Assembly (NCBI RefSeq): GCF_003589595.1
Contig: NW_020656077.1
Location: 8,933,497-8,997,496, forward strand
Direction of reading: 5' to 3'
Source: Hyposmocoma kahamanoa
Taxonomy: Eukaryota > Arthropoda > Insecta > Lepidoptera > Cosmopterigidae
Length of the DNA stretch: 64,000 bases
Position 1 is the stretch's first letter. Every line of letters begins with the position of its first letter. Below the pieces are notes generated by a model that saw only the letters and a list, made by a program, of their open reading frames with translations, made no database searches and was not told the DNA's origin. Both the position numbers and the translations under genes were made by a program. Of this stretch, positions 20,052 to 32,080 are shown in pieces.

Positions 20052-20722
20052 GTAAGTATGGTAACTCCAAACAAACGTGCCAGCGCGGCTTGTATGATTG
20101 CGTGCCGTGTACGGACGCACACATTCGCATAATCCCGCGATATACTCGCGTTGCATAGGGCTGGTCGTCCCAACTAGCGATGCAATAGACCTCTGCTTCT
20201 GCGGAAGTTTCGCATCTGTTTCCGTATATGCTTCCGCAACTTTTATAACGGTATTTTTATCGGAAGTTTTTATCGTTCGCGATGGATTATATATCCGCGT
20301 ATTGCTTGGCAATGGGGCGCGTGCGTCTTAGCAGTTTTATGTTGTGTTAAGAACACAAGCCCTGTTTCGAAATATTTCGTTGAGATCTTTATAGTATTTA
20401 CACTTCCGCATTCGCTTCCGTTTCTGCTAATATTTACGTTTCGCATCTGCTTCCGTTTCATCCGCTCCCTGTCAGAAACAAGTAATATTCGACCAAATCA
20501 ATGTTAAGTATACTTCATTTGAATCAAGTGTTTTTTAATACGGTCGAGTATTGCTTATTTCACAGTAATTATTTTGGACGGATGTCGGATGGAGAACGCG
20601 AATAGACCCCTTTTTCCGTTATGACACTTTCTATGCATCACTAGTTCCAACGCGCCTTTCATTATTATGCGAATGTGTGCGTCGCAATACAAGCCGCGCT
20701 GGTACATCTGTACGGAGTTAAT
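20052..20722. mobile_element. Long inverted-repeat element with CTTCCG motifs
   Basis: The left arm around 20058-20137 (GGTAACTCC, CCAGCGCGGCTTGTAT, GCACACATTCGCATAAT) is repeated inverted at about 20660-20722. Arms are over 60 bp with one ~15-bp insertion. Between them, GCTTCCGC/ATCTGCTTCCGTTT words recur at least eight times. A smaller fold-back element is nested at 20469-20567. It is non-coding; the 8-bp-TSD class is possible but no duplication was confirmed. Confidence 0.7.
20469..20567. mobile_element. Fold-back element (family L), copy 1
   Basis: Arms CTGTCAGAAACAAGTAATAT and GAGTATTGCTTATTTCACAG are inverted. A second copy with the same arms is at 28267-28361. This copy is nested in the larger element at 20052-20722. 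Confidence 0.65.
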
Positions 20723-21849
20723 ATACTTTTCTTGTTACACTATGTCTGGAGTGAGGACGTGTTTACGCTAGTTTTACCGCAGGGTTGATGACTGATGCTT
20801 ACGTATGCCTACGATTGCGTCTTCTAAATTACGTTATAAAGTACGTTTCGGGCTATTCAAAGCTATAGTGAATAAATAGCCCAGACAGACGCGTATAGTT
20901 GACGTAATATTATTTGCACCGATAAATGTTATCGTTTTGAACGACTTATCCTTTATATACAGGTTGATTAAAAAAGAATTTATATTTCTATTTTTGAGAA
21001 GCATGCTGTATAAATAGAAATAAAAAAATACTTGTTCAATTTTTTTTACAAATAATTAACGAATAAATAAGTTATGACGTCTCAAAGTTTTCTGAAACAT
21101 TGTGAATATTTGATTCTGCTCGTTGGTGTGTTTTATACTTACTCGAGTGTTTTCACTTATTGCCGGTTGAGATTCTAAATATTGCGCTGTATTTTTGTTT
21201 TGGTGAAAGATAACCAACAAAATTTGATCTAATCCTCATCGTACCCAACGGATCTCCGGCTTTCCAACTGTACATAGTCACACCAACGTACAGGTGTCTT
21301 TTTCAACCCTGACATTGGCAGAATCATCGTGAAAATCGATGGAGCCATTAAGAAATTGGAGTTGGTGAATAATTATAGACAACAGACGCCGTTGCCATAG
21401 CAACAACATTACAGTGGGATATTTTACCGATTGGCGGTCGTGCAAGCGCCCGACACTCCGGCGCCCAGCGTTCGACGAATCTCGACTTTTATTCACTATT
21501 TCGAGGAAACCACGCATTAGGAATTATTGGGAAATATTAACAGCAACAAATGGGGATTTTTAAAAATATTTTATTTCACTAATGTATTGTATTACTGAAT
21601 CTTATACTGAGGAAAAAATGGACAGTGATTGTTTTGTCACCCTGTATATTACAATAGGATATTAAAACCTTTAACGCTTAAATCGTAAGTGTAATGAATG
21701 ATCTCGATGTTACGACGGGTAATGACGGCAGCAGCCCAAGTTTGTTAGTTTTAAATCATCTCAGTTGTATGTCAATAAGAGTGTCAATAACAATTCAATT
21801 GCTTTTGCGACTTTTTGGTGTTCTGCTTTACAATGGCGAGTTTATGGCA
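20723..21849. other. No gene recognised
   Basis: The region 3' of CycJ. An imperfect hairpin (TTTATATTTCTATTTTTG/TAAATAGAAATAAAAA) lies near 20980-21030. The open frame at 21278-21517 (minus) resembles no family. No exon signals were found. Confidence 0.35.
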
Positions 21850-22075
21850 AGTTTTTTTTTACAATATCAAGTGACGGGACGAACAAGTCGTGCGCTGGTG
21901 AGCTACACGCCTGTCCATAATAGTTGCAGTGCCACTCAGAGCTTTAAATCGCAAAGATCGGGGCACTGCCACTGCGCACGTCAATAGTTAGACAAGTCTC
22001 GTGTACCTGTAATTTCAACGGCATGCTTCAAAAGCCGTACACAGTAATGCTGACATTACTGCGTAGTCCACTAAT
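21850..22075 (+). repeat. Family W interspersed repeat
   Basis: Plus-orientation copy starting TTTTTTTTTACAATATCAAG and TGACGGGACGAACAAGTCG, continuing through CAGTGCCACTCAGAGCTTTA to ACAGTAATGCTGACATTACT. It is truncated before the CCTGGACGAGCTCTTTCAC end seen at 36740-36775. Confidence 0.75.
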
Positions 22076-22252
22076 ATTAATATGTAATAGTTTTAGCAAG
22101 ACATCTGTCGTTACTGATTGGATGTATGAATGTCGTCACTGCCCTTCCAATGCGAAGTCTTATCACTAAAATTCAATGCGCAGTTTCTTAGTACTAAACA
22201 CCGAGCTCCTTGACGTAGATTTTAGCGGAATGAAGATTATCACGTATTCATC

Positions 22253-22660
22253 AAGTATATAACCAGAAATAGAGACGAAATGTCATTTAATTTGCTTAAA
22301 AACTTCTGCCAAATCATTACGGTGACAACTGCGCTGCGATTGACCAGCCCGAATTCGAAACAATCGATGGGTGTCGTCAATTGTTTCACTTCAAATCGAC
22401 CAGTTTAACTTGAGCTTATAGCTAATATATAATTAAACGTATTATTCCGTTTGTTTTGTAATTAATTGTTTGCTGTTTTCCCCACACCACCGAATGAAAC
22501 CGCCCCCCATTGTTAAAAGTATTATCTTTATTACAATAAATAAATACAGAATATTGTTGGAATATGTGGACGTATACACAGGTCAGTTGTCGGCGCTGTA
22601 CTATTTCAGTTTTCTGATTTGTGTTTCCAGCGCAAACGCGAGTTGATATATAAAAGTGAT
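22253..22660. mobile_element. Family H inverted-repeat element, truncated copy
   Basis: It begins AAGTATATAACCAGAAATAG like the full copy at 28592-29076 and shares its interior (GACCAGCCCGAATTCGAAAC, TTCCGTTTGTTTTGTAATTA). The right terminal repeat is missing. Confidence 0.7.
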
Positions 22661-23024
22661 ACAAGATCCATTTGCCTGATGTGTTTTTGACTCTATTTCT
22701 TTTATGTACTCGATGTGTTTATTAGTAGAAATTATTTGAAATGTCCGAATTCACTTGAGCGATTATCATTTAAACAATGAATTATTATTGTTATCTTCTT
22801 TAGATTCTCGCCTCTCCCACGGCCTAAAAAGATTAATTTCATTATTATTGTTAATGACATCGCATTCATTGCTAAGCCCAACCATTTTAATTTATATGAA
22901 AAGAATGATACAATAACATTATTTCGTTCAAATAGCTTTACTGCCGACTCTAGAAGGTTTAATTTGCAAAGGTTGTTTATTTAAATTATCACGTTTTGAA
23001 TTAAAATTAACGCCAGGGTTGCTG

Positions 23025-23211
23025 TTAGGGACTCACCGCATTTATTCACACTAAATCGTCTTTGAGCCGATCAGAAAAACCTTTATGTACATGCGGTAAT
23101 CGGTGAGAGCGGTGTTTTTTTCGCTCTAATAAGAGCATTAAATAACATGGACATAAAGATTTTTCTGACCGGCTCAATGCGATTCGAGTCCATAAGTGTA
23201 GTGATTCCCTT
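23025..23211. mobile_element. Fold-back element
   Basis: Two arms of about 80 bases are inverted copies of each other. The left contains TTGAGCCGATCAGAAAAACC and TTTATGTACATG; the right contains CATGGACATAAAG and TTTTTCTGACCGGCTCAA. The loop holds a GCGGTG...CGCTCT segment. It abuts the hAT element at 23216. Confidence 0.65.
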
Positions 23212-23215
23212 AAGG

Positions 23216-23590
23216 CAGGGTTCGGTCACCTTTTGAGTTGAAAGAGCCAAAAATTACAATTTACAAAATATCACAGTTTTGAAAGAGCCGCTAAAATTTT
23301 TCTTGCCAATATTATTATAGTACTTTCTTTTATAAAGGTAATTGATTGTGATTTAAAATATAAAATAATATCTAGTTATTCATACATAGTAAAAGTTAAA
23401 GTATTTAACTAGAAAATTAAAATAATTAAATAACATGACTACAGAATTGAGTAGTAAATAAACGGAAGCATTGGTTTTGCGTGGTTTTAAGTTTCAAACA
23501 CAAGTTTTCATTTGTTAGTTGGCTTGTTACTTTATTTTGATTTTAATGTTTGAGTATGCAGGCTCACGAGCCGCAGGTTGCCGACCCCTG
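23216..23590. mobile_element. Non-autonomous hAT element
   Basis: The right end is GCAGGTTGCCGACCCCTG and the left end CAGGGTTCGGTCACC, matching the hAT-type terminus CAGGGGTCGGCAACC. Subterminal GAGCCGC and AAAGAGCC words are present. The flanks CCTTAAGG and CTTTAGGG agree at 6 of 8 positions, consistent with an aged 8-bp duplication. Confidence 0.8.
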
Positions 23591-23689
23591 CTTTAGGGTA
23601 TACTGGCGCGTAATGTATTGATTCTTGTTACGAACAATATTTATCACTTGCATGTTATATTAGTGCGCAAAACTTTAAACTAGAAGCTT

Positions 23690-24570
23690 GCGCTATACAG
23701 ATAGCACGTGCGTTACCGAGGCAGTACCCAGATTCACAACTCTTCGATATTTTAACCAATATGGTTCTCGAATCGACGGGCTCTTTCCGAGCTATTCAGA
23801 ACTTTCCGAGTTAAACTTTGGATTCGGATTCGGATACGATATCGTTATCCAACAGCGTTTACGGTGTTAGTCGGTGAAATAGATTACAAGAAAAATATTT
23901 TATATACATTTTTAAGACTTTAAAGGCCTAACATATAGGAATGAATTAGTCTTGCATTAAAATAAATTAATAAATTTGAACAAATCCAAACTTTATCTAA
24001 AATAATAAGATAATTCCATATTACATTCTTGCTCTGTAAACAATAGGACGTTCGTTAACTTTCATTCGATAACTGTGGGCTGAATAACGTTTGTAGCCTT
24101 TGCCGGTCGAGAAGTTCGAGTAATCGTACGGGTGTGACGTCATTTGGGTTCGGTTTTGAATATGACAAATTGAGATTCGCTCTGGACCTTTTGGAGGGAA
24201 AAGTGTCGTTTTTATTTTGACTTTCAATTATTTTGTGAAATCTAGGTTAAAGTGGAATAGGATAGTGCTATTGTGCCTTAATCGAAGATTAAAACGCGAA
24301 ATTATACGAATCTCGAACTAAAATACCCCTATCGGCCCGTTTTAAGGAATCCCGAGTCAATCCAAGCACACCGCCTCAAATTGCCTATCCTCTTTGTGGC
24401 GGCCATATTTACAGAAACATAATTATTTAAACTTCATGTTTAGGCTGATGGCTTTGCCAAAGCCTTAATAAATATAAAAAAAAAAAAAATGACAAATTGA
24501 CGTTCCGGGTGTTGTGAATAAAAATGGAAAGAAATCTGTCGACAATAAGGTTCTGAATCGACTCCCTGCT
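23690..24570. repeat. Long interspersed repeat (family G), copy 2, split by a retroposon
   Basis: It shares blocks with 1790-2262 in the same order. It is interrupted at 24174-24488 by a family D retroposon and resumes at 24501 (CGTTCCGGGTGTTGTGAATA, matching 2213-2230 of copy 1). It also has extra sequence at about 24045-24090 absent from copy 1. Confidence 0.72.
24174..24488 (+). mobile_element. Poly(A) retroposon (family D), copy 2
   Basis: Plus-strand copy with an exact 12-bp target duplication, ATGACAAATTGA, at 24162-24173 and 24489-24500. It starts GATTCGCTCTGGACC. It ends with the GGCTTTGCCAAAGCC palindrome, then TTAATAAAT and a run of A. This copy best defines both ends of the family. 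It is inserted in a family G repeat. Confidence 0.92.
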
Positions 24571-25419
24571 CTCCTTTGCATTTATTTGTACTGGAAAGAT
24601 GAACGATGCAACGAATTGGTGTAAATATTATTAGGTCAACTATATGAACGTAGCTTAACGCCAGTGAGATTGTGGTGGGTCACAATTTCGCTCGTGCGTT
24701 CTCCTACTTTACATTTTTTTTAAATAAGTACATATTAGACAAATTATTTAATGTTACTATTATTGTAATCGATGCTAAGCGAATTCACACTTTTACCATG
24801 CGTAATTTGATCGTTTATAACCAATAACTTGTTGACCCATAGAAACTTGAAAATTTAGTCGTCTTCATTTCGATATCTCCAACAAACGCTGCGTCAACTT
24901 TATTTTTTGGTCATTTTCTGTTATTTTTGTAAACTGCCATATTTATTTACTAATAATATCCTTCCCGAATTTTGTGAAAATGAAACCAAAAACTAAATAA
25001 AAACAGAACAGGTCCAAAAATAAAGTCTGCGTTATGTTAATTGGAGATTTTATAAATATAAACAGTGATTCTCCAATGGTGTATACGATTCTTTCGTTTA
25101 GTTACGCCCGTGAGCTGCAAAGAGCGTAATGCCATTATGTCATTGTTGAATGATTCAACGAAATATTTTTAGCAAAAAAGTTTTGTTCAGTGAACGAGTA
25201 AAAGTTCTATTTCGAAATGAATACGCGCGATTATAATACAACTCATTAAAATGACTCGAAGCGCTTTAGCTCGAATTTAGTGCAATAGGGAAGTTTTTAC
25301 ATTAACCTGTTAAAAAAAATTGATTAAAATTACACTATAAAATGGTACGTCGTGCAATTTAAAGTGTCGTGACTTGTATATTCAAATGAAGTTGTTCACA
25401 CATAGAACAACACGATTAA
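24571..25419. other. No gene recognised
   Basis: AT-rich intergenic sequence; no open frame over 60 codons, splice-bounded exon or terminal repeat seen. Confidence 0.4.
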
Positions 25420-25690
25420 TTGTCGTTCACGACTTTTTTGATGTTATAACGACAATGGGGAGAGCTAGAACGACAGTCGTCTGACGATAAATAAAAAGTC
25501 ACCGTAAAAAAGTGACGCAGATAATCGCAGCTTGGCAAGGCGGCTGACGTAAACCGATAAATTGTCGTCACGATCTAACTGGTAGACCCGACAGTCGTTC
25601 AACGATAGAATAAACGTCGACGACAGATTGTCGTGTTAGACGCGAGAGTCCTTCAACGATAAATAAAACGTTACGACGTAATGGAAACGC
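25420..25690. repeat. Degenerate internal repeats around GACAGTCGTTCAACGATA
   Basis: Three diverged units contain CGACAGTCGTCTGACGATAA (25472), CGACAGTCGTTCAACGATAG (25589) and CGAGAGTCCTTCAACGATAA (25643), each followed by a T/AAA-CG-TC segment. ATTGTCGT words lie between them in both orientations. The function is unknown. Confidence 0.5.
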
Positions 25691-25700
25691 GCCCTGACGC

Positions 25701-25839
25701 CAGCCCCCGTAGCATGCCTACGCATATAGACGCGACCCGCGCGCGGTAAAACTGAAATAAGCACGCGCTATTGGCTATCTAAATTATACCTTATTTAATT
25801 TTATCGCGATTACAATGCGTAGCCATGCTACGGGGGCTG
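25701..25839. mobile_element. Fold-back element with CAGCCCCCGTAGCATG termini
   Basis: The arms (CAGCCCCCGTAGCATGCCTA on the left, and TAGCCATGCTACGGGGGCTG on the right) are near-perfect inverted repeats of about 25 bases around an AT-rich middle. Confidence 0.75.
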
Positions 25840-28266
25840 AGCTAGGTATAACCTGTGTTACAGGAGTCCGTATCCTCTCTTAACATTTGACAACGCTTAT
25901 TACCTGTTTATTAACAATTATAATACGTTATATAAATATGACGTATGCATAGATTTTAAGTTTATTAGTACATTTTGTATCACTTGTTGCTACACTATAT
26001 TCGACCTATTTGCACAAATGCGAATCTGGAACAATATTTTAATAATATTGCGAGGTCAAAGTAACTACATTAAACTGACCAGTTACGCTAGGTGTGAGGA
26101 AACAAAGCGTTTATAGCGATCTCTTGTAACTTTATCTAGACTTATTTTTTTATTAATAGTTTTGACGTGGATGCAAATCCTTTGAGCCATGTCGTCGTTT
26201 AATTATCGGGATCCTCAGTAATATTTGCCATTGTAGTTCTAAATTCTAATACATTGTTTTCACTTTCTCTTAAATAACTTAGTTCACTTATTTGGGTTTA
26301 TTAAATAGTCTGTTTAAATCTTAAGCGGCGGGAGTCAATATTTATGTTTGACTTTCACTTAAATCACATTATCTACTAGCACTTTGAATAATAACTTTTA
26401 ATTCGTAATTAGTGGAATTTCCAGGATAAAGTCTTTTGAAATTTGGTTTAAAATAAGAAATATAGTTATAACTTTCATCATCACTAATTCTTTCTTCGTT
26501 TTTTTCTTCATAATATACTTAAAATAAAAATAATCTTTGTAAAAACTGTACTCCTAACTTCAAAAACCCGTCATCTATCTATACACTTATTCAGAACATT
26601 CTCTTCGACCCGGCAGGACTTTTCAACAAGAACTTACTGAAATGACGTTATAGTCCACATGACATGGATACAGTGACGTTTGAGATTTGAAGTTTCTAGA
26701 GATTGGTGATGTAAAATCGAATGAAGAAAAAATCGATTTAAATATCTTATCGACGTAGTTTATAACAAAGGAGAGTCGATTTAGAGACTGTAGTTAAAGA
26801 ACAAATAATAAACAAAAGAGAAAGCTTTCAATTATTATTTAGTAATTTCAAAATAATTGACTGTCAATTCTATAAAAATTTAATTGGAATAAATAGTGTT
26901 GGTTTTTGGTATGTTATAACAGATTCACTATTTATTTTTGTAACCTGATTGTAAGAGTAATTAAAAATGGTATGCATGCTGGGTAAAAATTTAAAATGTC
27001 ACAGTATCTGTCCTATGTGAAATTGACTATATCAATCAAACATTGTATAAGTTTTAATACTGAAAAGGTGACTCGATTTGTAAGCCCGGGAGTGCATTAT
27101 AACAATCGTACAGCGGTAGGACTAAGCAGCATCACTGTATTGTTATATAGTGCTCCATTACATCTGTGTGATGTTACTATATTATACCATTTTATAGCAC
27201 TTGCGATTTTAACATAGTTTCGAATTTGTAAAAAAAACTTCTCTACTGCACCCATAAACAAATTAGTATTTAGGTAGGAACAAATTCAAAGGCTTAAAAG
27301 CTGATTTTTTCTAGTTTCAATTTAGCGTGAATTATAAACACATGTAGCGCATTTTTGTGTGGATATTCGCACAATGTATGAATGTACATTTTCCACACAA
27401 ATGCGTAAAATGTGGTAACCACATTATTTTTGCTTATGGTTCTATGAGCTTTCCGTACTTGTTACAAATGTAAAGCAATAAATTCTTTAATATATACAAT
27501 CAATATGCGCAGGTGTCTGTATTCTGATTTCCAAGGATTAAAGAATGCATACTTGAAGATAGAAAAGTAAACCATTTATGTTGAAAGGGTTTTTTTATAC
27601 CGGGCATGAATAATCTCTATTTTTATGGACCATAGATGAATGCTCGGCCGTTTATTATAATGTCCCCTGTATTATTTTTCTTTATATTATTTTTTCCTTT
27701 TTTTCTAGGTCCTTACATTTTGAAAATGTAATAATGGATCAATATTTGTTTCGTGAAATTTGACTTTAATTTTCAAAGCGTGGTTGTGACTTTAGTTAAA
27801 TTTATTGTTAGAATTTGTTGTGTGCAATGAAACACACTGTTCCTTTAGTACAGTCAGCATCAAGGTGATCTGAGCGGTTAAGCAATGCAATTTCAACAGT
27901 CAAACGAATAGGGAGGAGTTTCAAAATGGCCACCGTGAAGATGTAACCATTTCCCGCGAAAAAATGACATAAAATTAAATTATTGAAGAAAAATTACAAT
28001 CTAAGCGCGTTTATATTCGTTCTGGATCCGAGACGAATGCGAATATCTCTTGTACACCTAGAGATAACATCCCTGTGACATTTCGAACCGTCATTTCTCG
28101 TATCCAGAACTGACCCTGGGGCCTTACCATGAACTCATATACAATTCAGTTTAGGACCTAAAATAAATCTTTGTGAGACAGCGCTACATGAAGTGTATAT
28201 GACCATCTCGCTTTTTTGTCGTTACGAACCTACACTGAACTGTGATAAGAGTTTATAGTAAGGCCA
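25840..28266. other. No gene recognised; one retroposon 3' fragment
   Basis: Mostly AT-rich. At about 26130-26215 (minus) is CATGGCTCAAAGGATTTG followed by an A-rich end, matching the alternative 3' end of the family D copy at 57527-57863. Inverted short words at 27340-27420 (ATGTAGCGCATTTTTGTGTG and CACACAAATGCGTAAAATGT) could form a hairpin. Confidence 0.45.
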
Positions 28267-28361
28267 ATTACCGTCAAATAAGTAATACTCGATTAAAATT
28301 GGAAGACGCATACTTAACATTGTGTTTTAATTTGTTCGAGTATTGCTTATTTGACAGTAAT
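28267..28361. mobile_element. Fold-back element (family L), copy 2
   Basis: Arms ATTACCGTCAAATAAGTAAT and ATTGCTTATTTGACAGTAAT are inverted; an ACTCGA/TCGAGT pair extends the stem. Same family as 20469-20567. Confidence 0.7.
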
Positions 28362-28591
28362 GGTTTAGGACAACGAGAGCAGACACCCTGTACGTAGTGC
28401 GCCAACGCTCTTAAGGTTTAATTTTTAATTGCTAATTTAGACACCCTAGCTTGTCGCGTAGGACGAAAAAGTTTGACCACGAAAGGGGGCTAAGCGACAT
28501 TTTGAACTTGGAACTCAAGGTGGCGTTTTAGGAAGACGCCATCCTATCTATATCCTTGCAATGAGATCGGAAAAGATGAGGCTCGGACATC

Positions 28592-29076
28592 GAGTATATA
28601 ACCAGAAATAGGCACGAAATGTCATTTAATTTGTTTGAAAACTATTCTGCCAAATCATTACTGTGACAACTGCGCTCCGATTGGTTAGCCCGAGTTCGAA
28701 ACAATTGACGGGTGTCGTCAACTGTTTCACTTCAAATCGACCAGTTAACTTGAGCTTTGCTATAATGGACGAAAATTGCAAAATTACATATTTAATTACC
28801 GATGAAATGTGATTCCGTTTGTTTTGTAATTCGATGTTTTGCTGTTTTTCCCACACCACCACGTGAATAGAACAGCACGGCATTGTTAGAGATATTATTT
28901 TTATTAAAATAAATACAGAATACTTTTTGGAATATACGGAGACGTACACCCAGGTCAGTAGTTGGTCTGTCTATATTTCAGTGCAAACGGGAGTTGATAT
29001 TTATAAGAGCTGTATCGCTAAAGTGTTACCAGAAATATATGTCCCTTATTTCATCTCTATTTCTGGTTATATACTC
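28592..29076. mobile_element. Family H inverted-repeat element, complete copy (485 bp)
   Basis: The termini GAGTATATAACCAGAAATAG and CTATTTCTGGTTATATACTC are perfect 20-bp inverted repeats. The interior is shared with 22253-22660 and 33123-33318. Flanking 8-mers do not match, so the target-site type is unresolved. No transposase is encoded. Confidence 0.85.
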
Positions 29077-30345
29077 TATGGACTCGGGCGACAACGTAAT
29101 AACAATAAAATTTAGCTGTTTAACCAAAATTTATCCACCACTTTAGGAATAAGTATTATGAAGGCGTGTTATAGTAAACAAACTTCAGCTGTTAACCGGT
29201 CAACTATAATATTTAGTAGTGAGTTTGATACGTCATAATACTACTGTACTCTTTAATTTGATCGCCTGTTATTGGCTGTCATCATTTAAGTGTCGATACT
29301 TTGTCAGTACGACTTCCAATTATTCCCGTACTAATATGATTCGTTTTGGGTCGAGCGACAAGAACACTGGCTTTATTTCAGAATTTTTTTTTTTACAAAC
29401 GAATTTAAATCCATTAGAAAAATGTATATCGTATTTAATACGAATACGTGTTCTATTTTGTTCAATTGGTATGTGAAAAGTCTTACTTAACACAGCGGTT
29501 TTCTTGTAAAATTTCGAGGTAAGTTTTTTCTGTCGTGAAAATTTTTAGGACTCGTGTTTTCACTCTGTATAGTAATCAGTGTAATCGTGTTTTCACTCTG
29601 TATAGTAATCGGTGGATACCCTCAATTTTATATCGCACATGACAAAGTAACATTTAGTTTCAAAGGGACAGTACGGTCCGGTCACTTTGCAATTAAATCG
29701 TATGTGAATGGATAAAGATAAAGATCGATTTATTTGTTTTATGATTGTGGAAGTAGGTACAATAAGTTCATCAGATCAGTTCAATACATTAACAGTGCTA
29801 CTACAACCAGTTTCGTCGAAACACAAATATAATTAGTGGTGGTCGCATAATGTACAAAATATTATAATTGAAAACTGTCAATAACTAGTAAACATGCAAA
29901 GAAAAAATATAATAAAAATTAACAATGTCAAAAATAAAGCGAAAAATCATGTTAATGTCAAAAAAATAATTTACATTTCTAAGCCTCCATAAAATATGTG
30001 CATGTCAAAATCATGCATGGACACATCAATATAGCAAAATTTTGAAGAAAAATTATTAATATAACGCAACTTTGAGGTAATACTATGTTAGTAGTCACGT
30101 GTGGTACATTTTTTCTGAAGTGATTGATTCAACATTTTCAGTGTTATGCGAAATCAAACAAAGACATTTTAGGCTGTATAGACTCTGCAAGCCTGGATTT
30201 TAGGTTGTTTAACTTAGGAAAGGTGCGACACTTGCGCGGTATTAAAAACCTTTAATTGAATATTATATATATTTAGCACTATAAACAGGTAGTTCGAATG
30301 TTATTTATTAATCTGAAAATAGTATCATATTATTTAGGATAATAT
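29077..30345. other. No gene recognised; one short tandem duplication
   Basis: At 29552-29616 a 33-base unit (TCGTGTTTTCACTCTGTATA...) occurs twice in tandem with one mismatch. The rest is AT-rich without recognisable exons. Confidence 0.45.
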
Positions 30346-30580
30346 CATTGACTATTGACTTACAAATAAATGGACGACGGGTCTAACACAAAAACCACGA
30401 AAAAAATGTCCCAAGTCAACCTATTCGAAATTTAAATTGTAATGTCATCGCAGTATCGCGCTGTCAGTAGAACAAATGAAGACTAAAGCGGAGTGTCGCG
30501 CTCTGTATACGATTTTAGCGCCTTACAAGTGCGGACACTTTTTAGCGCGGACCCGACGTCCATATAATTGTAAGTCAGTG
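30346..30580 (-). mobile_element. MITE family B, copy 3 (internally deleted)
   Basis: 235 bp with an exact 8-bp target duplication, GATAATAT, at 30338-30345 and 30581-30588. The left terminus carries a duplicated start (CATTGACTATTGACTTAC). About 50 bp of the interior is missing compared with full copies. Confidence 0.9.
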
Positions 30581-30944
30581 GATAATATTCAAAAAGTTCA
30601 TTATAATTTTACAATGAGTAATTAATCAGGTATTACCTTATAAAATACTTCCTTACGGTTTGTTTACATTTGCTTAGTTACATAAACCTTTGCTGCATAG
30701 TTTGCATCGCAGATATCTCGTTTCCGAAAAATTTTTTCTTAATAAAACTAAATTTTGACTAATGTCGCAAGCCCCTTTCGTTGTGGCCCTTTCATGTTCG
30801 TTAAAAATAACCCTATAACCATTAATTTTAGGCGCATTACTGAAAGTAATATAATTACAATAAAGCCTCAACCTACTAGAGCAACGAAATAAATTTTGGG
30901 ACAGGGCTCCTAGGACTCAATTTATGTTGCGGCAGAATGGATTT

Positions 30945-31040
30945 CTCGCGCATTCCGCGGAAAATTTTGACTCGTATCTAGTTTGTAAATTACACAATTG
31001 ACCATAAAGTTCATTGTTCTATGTACAATATCGTTGCAAA
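30945..31040. repeat. Short interspersed repeat, copy 2 (inverted)
   Basis: Inverted counterpart of 2990-3085: CGCGCATTCCGCGGAA, GACTCGTATCTAGTTTG and AAGTTCATT run in mirrored order. Confidence 0.55.
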
Positions 31041-32080
31041 AATTAAATAAATTGATCCTAATTCGCTGTCCCAAATTGGTCATATCGGGAATCAAACCCT
31101 CCTGCCGCTAATGTCATCAAATTAATCACTTTGTTTAGTTGACTGCAGATCATTTTGAAGCTGATCTCAAATAGTGATGCTTACGCATACGTTTATTTTT
31201 ATATGTCGGGCAGATTAATAAGTTAAATATTTTTTTATTATTTATTTGTTAACACTCACACCATTCAAGTTCCTTGTTTAACGTTCGAGAAACTTACCTT
31301 AGAACTAATTAATGTACTAGCGTTAAACCAAACATGTTTGTCAGTCATTTAAGTAAGTTACCATTTTTATTTATATACCGTAGTTAAAATGTTAAACCGT
31401 GAAACAAGCTCATATGCAAATTGTATTTGAATTGTATTGTTTTTGCATTGAAAAAAGAAATAACATTTTCAACACTGGACGAAGGGCACTGTGTAAATCT
31501 GTTGCAATTATAAATTAAATCATAATTACACATTGATAGTGCGTTGTTAAAATGTGAACCCACTGCAATGTACAATTTGGACAAAGTTATGCAGAAATGA
31601 TTCAATCTACCATCAGCACAAACTCGTGGGCTTATACTACACTAAAGACGTGACGCGTTGTACTTTTTGGTATATTCAAGTAACATTTTATTCTACACAA
31701 CTATTCCCAAATGAACCAAGCGATTGTTTTTGTTTTTTGTTTATATTTGGCGTTATCTTCAACGATGAATTTTCACGTAGTGTAGAACCGGTTTAACAAG
31801 AAACATAAATTTGGACACAATATGTTTGATGTCACATAGTAAATTCCTACAATTGCCTGAATATATTGCGTAACCTAAAATGAACTAGATGAATTATTAA
31901 TGCCTCATATTCTTTGTGAGAATTTAGCAAGTACTTTGTTGTGACGGTTGAAAGGTAGTAAAATTTGTAGCAAATATTATACAATCATAATTATTACACT
32001 TTCCTAGTGCTTTCATCCAAAAATTGTGTCCCAATTTATATCAGAATTATTTTCTCGCGCTAAGTTTTCCCTCATTGCAG
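31041..32080. other. No gene recognised
   Basis: AT-rich; no assigned repeat. It may be intronic to whatever transcript uses the possible exon at 32081. Confidence 0.35.

Noticed and set aside
25420..25690. CRISPR-like array
   Set aside because: Units are diverged and unevenly spaced, with no unique spacers, in a eukaryotic genome.
26996..27217. 73-codon frame MSQYLSYVKLTISIKH...
   Set aside because: AT-driven composition and no supporting signals.
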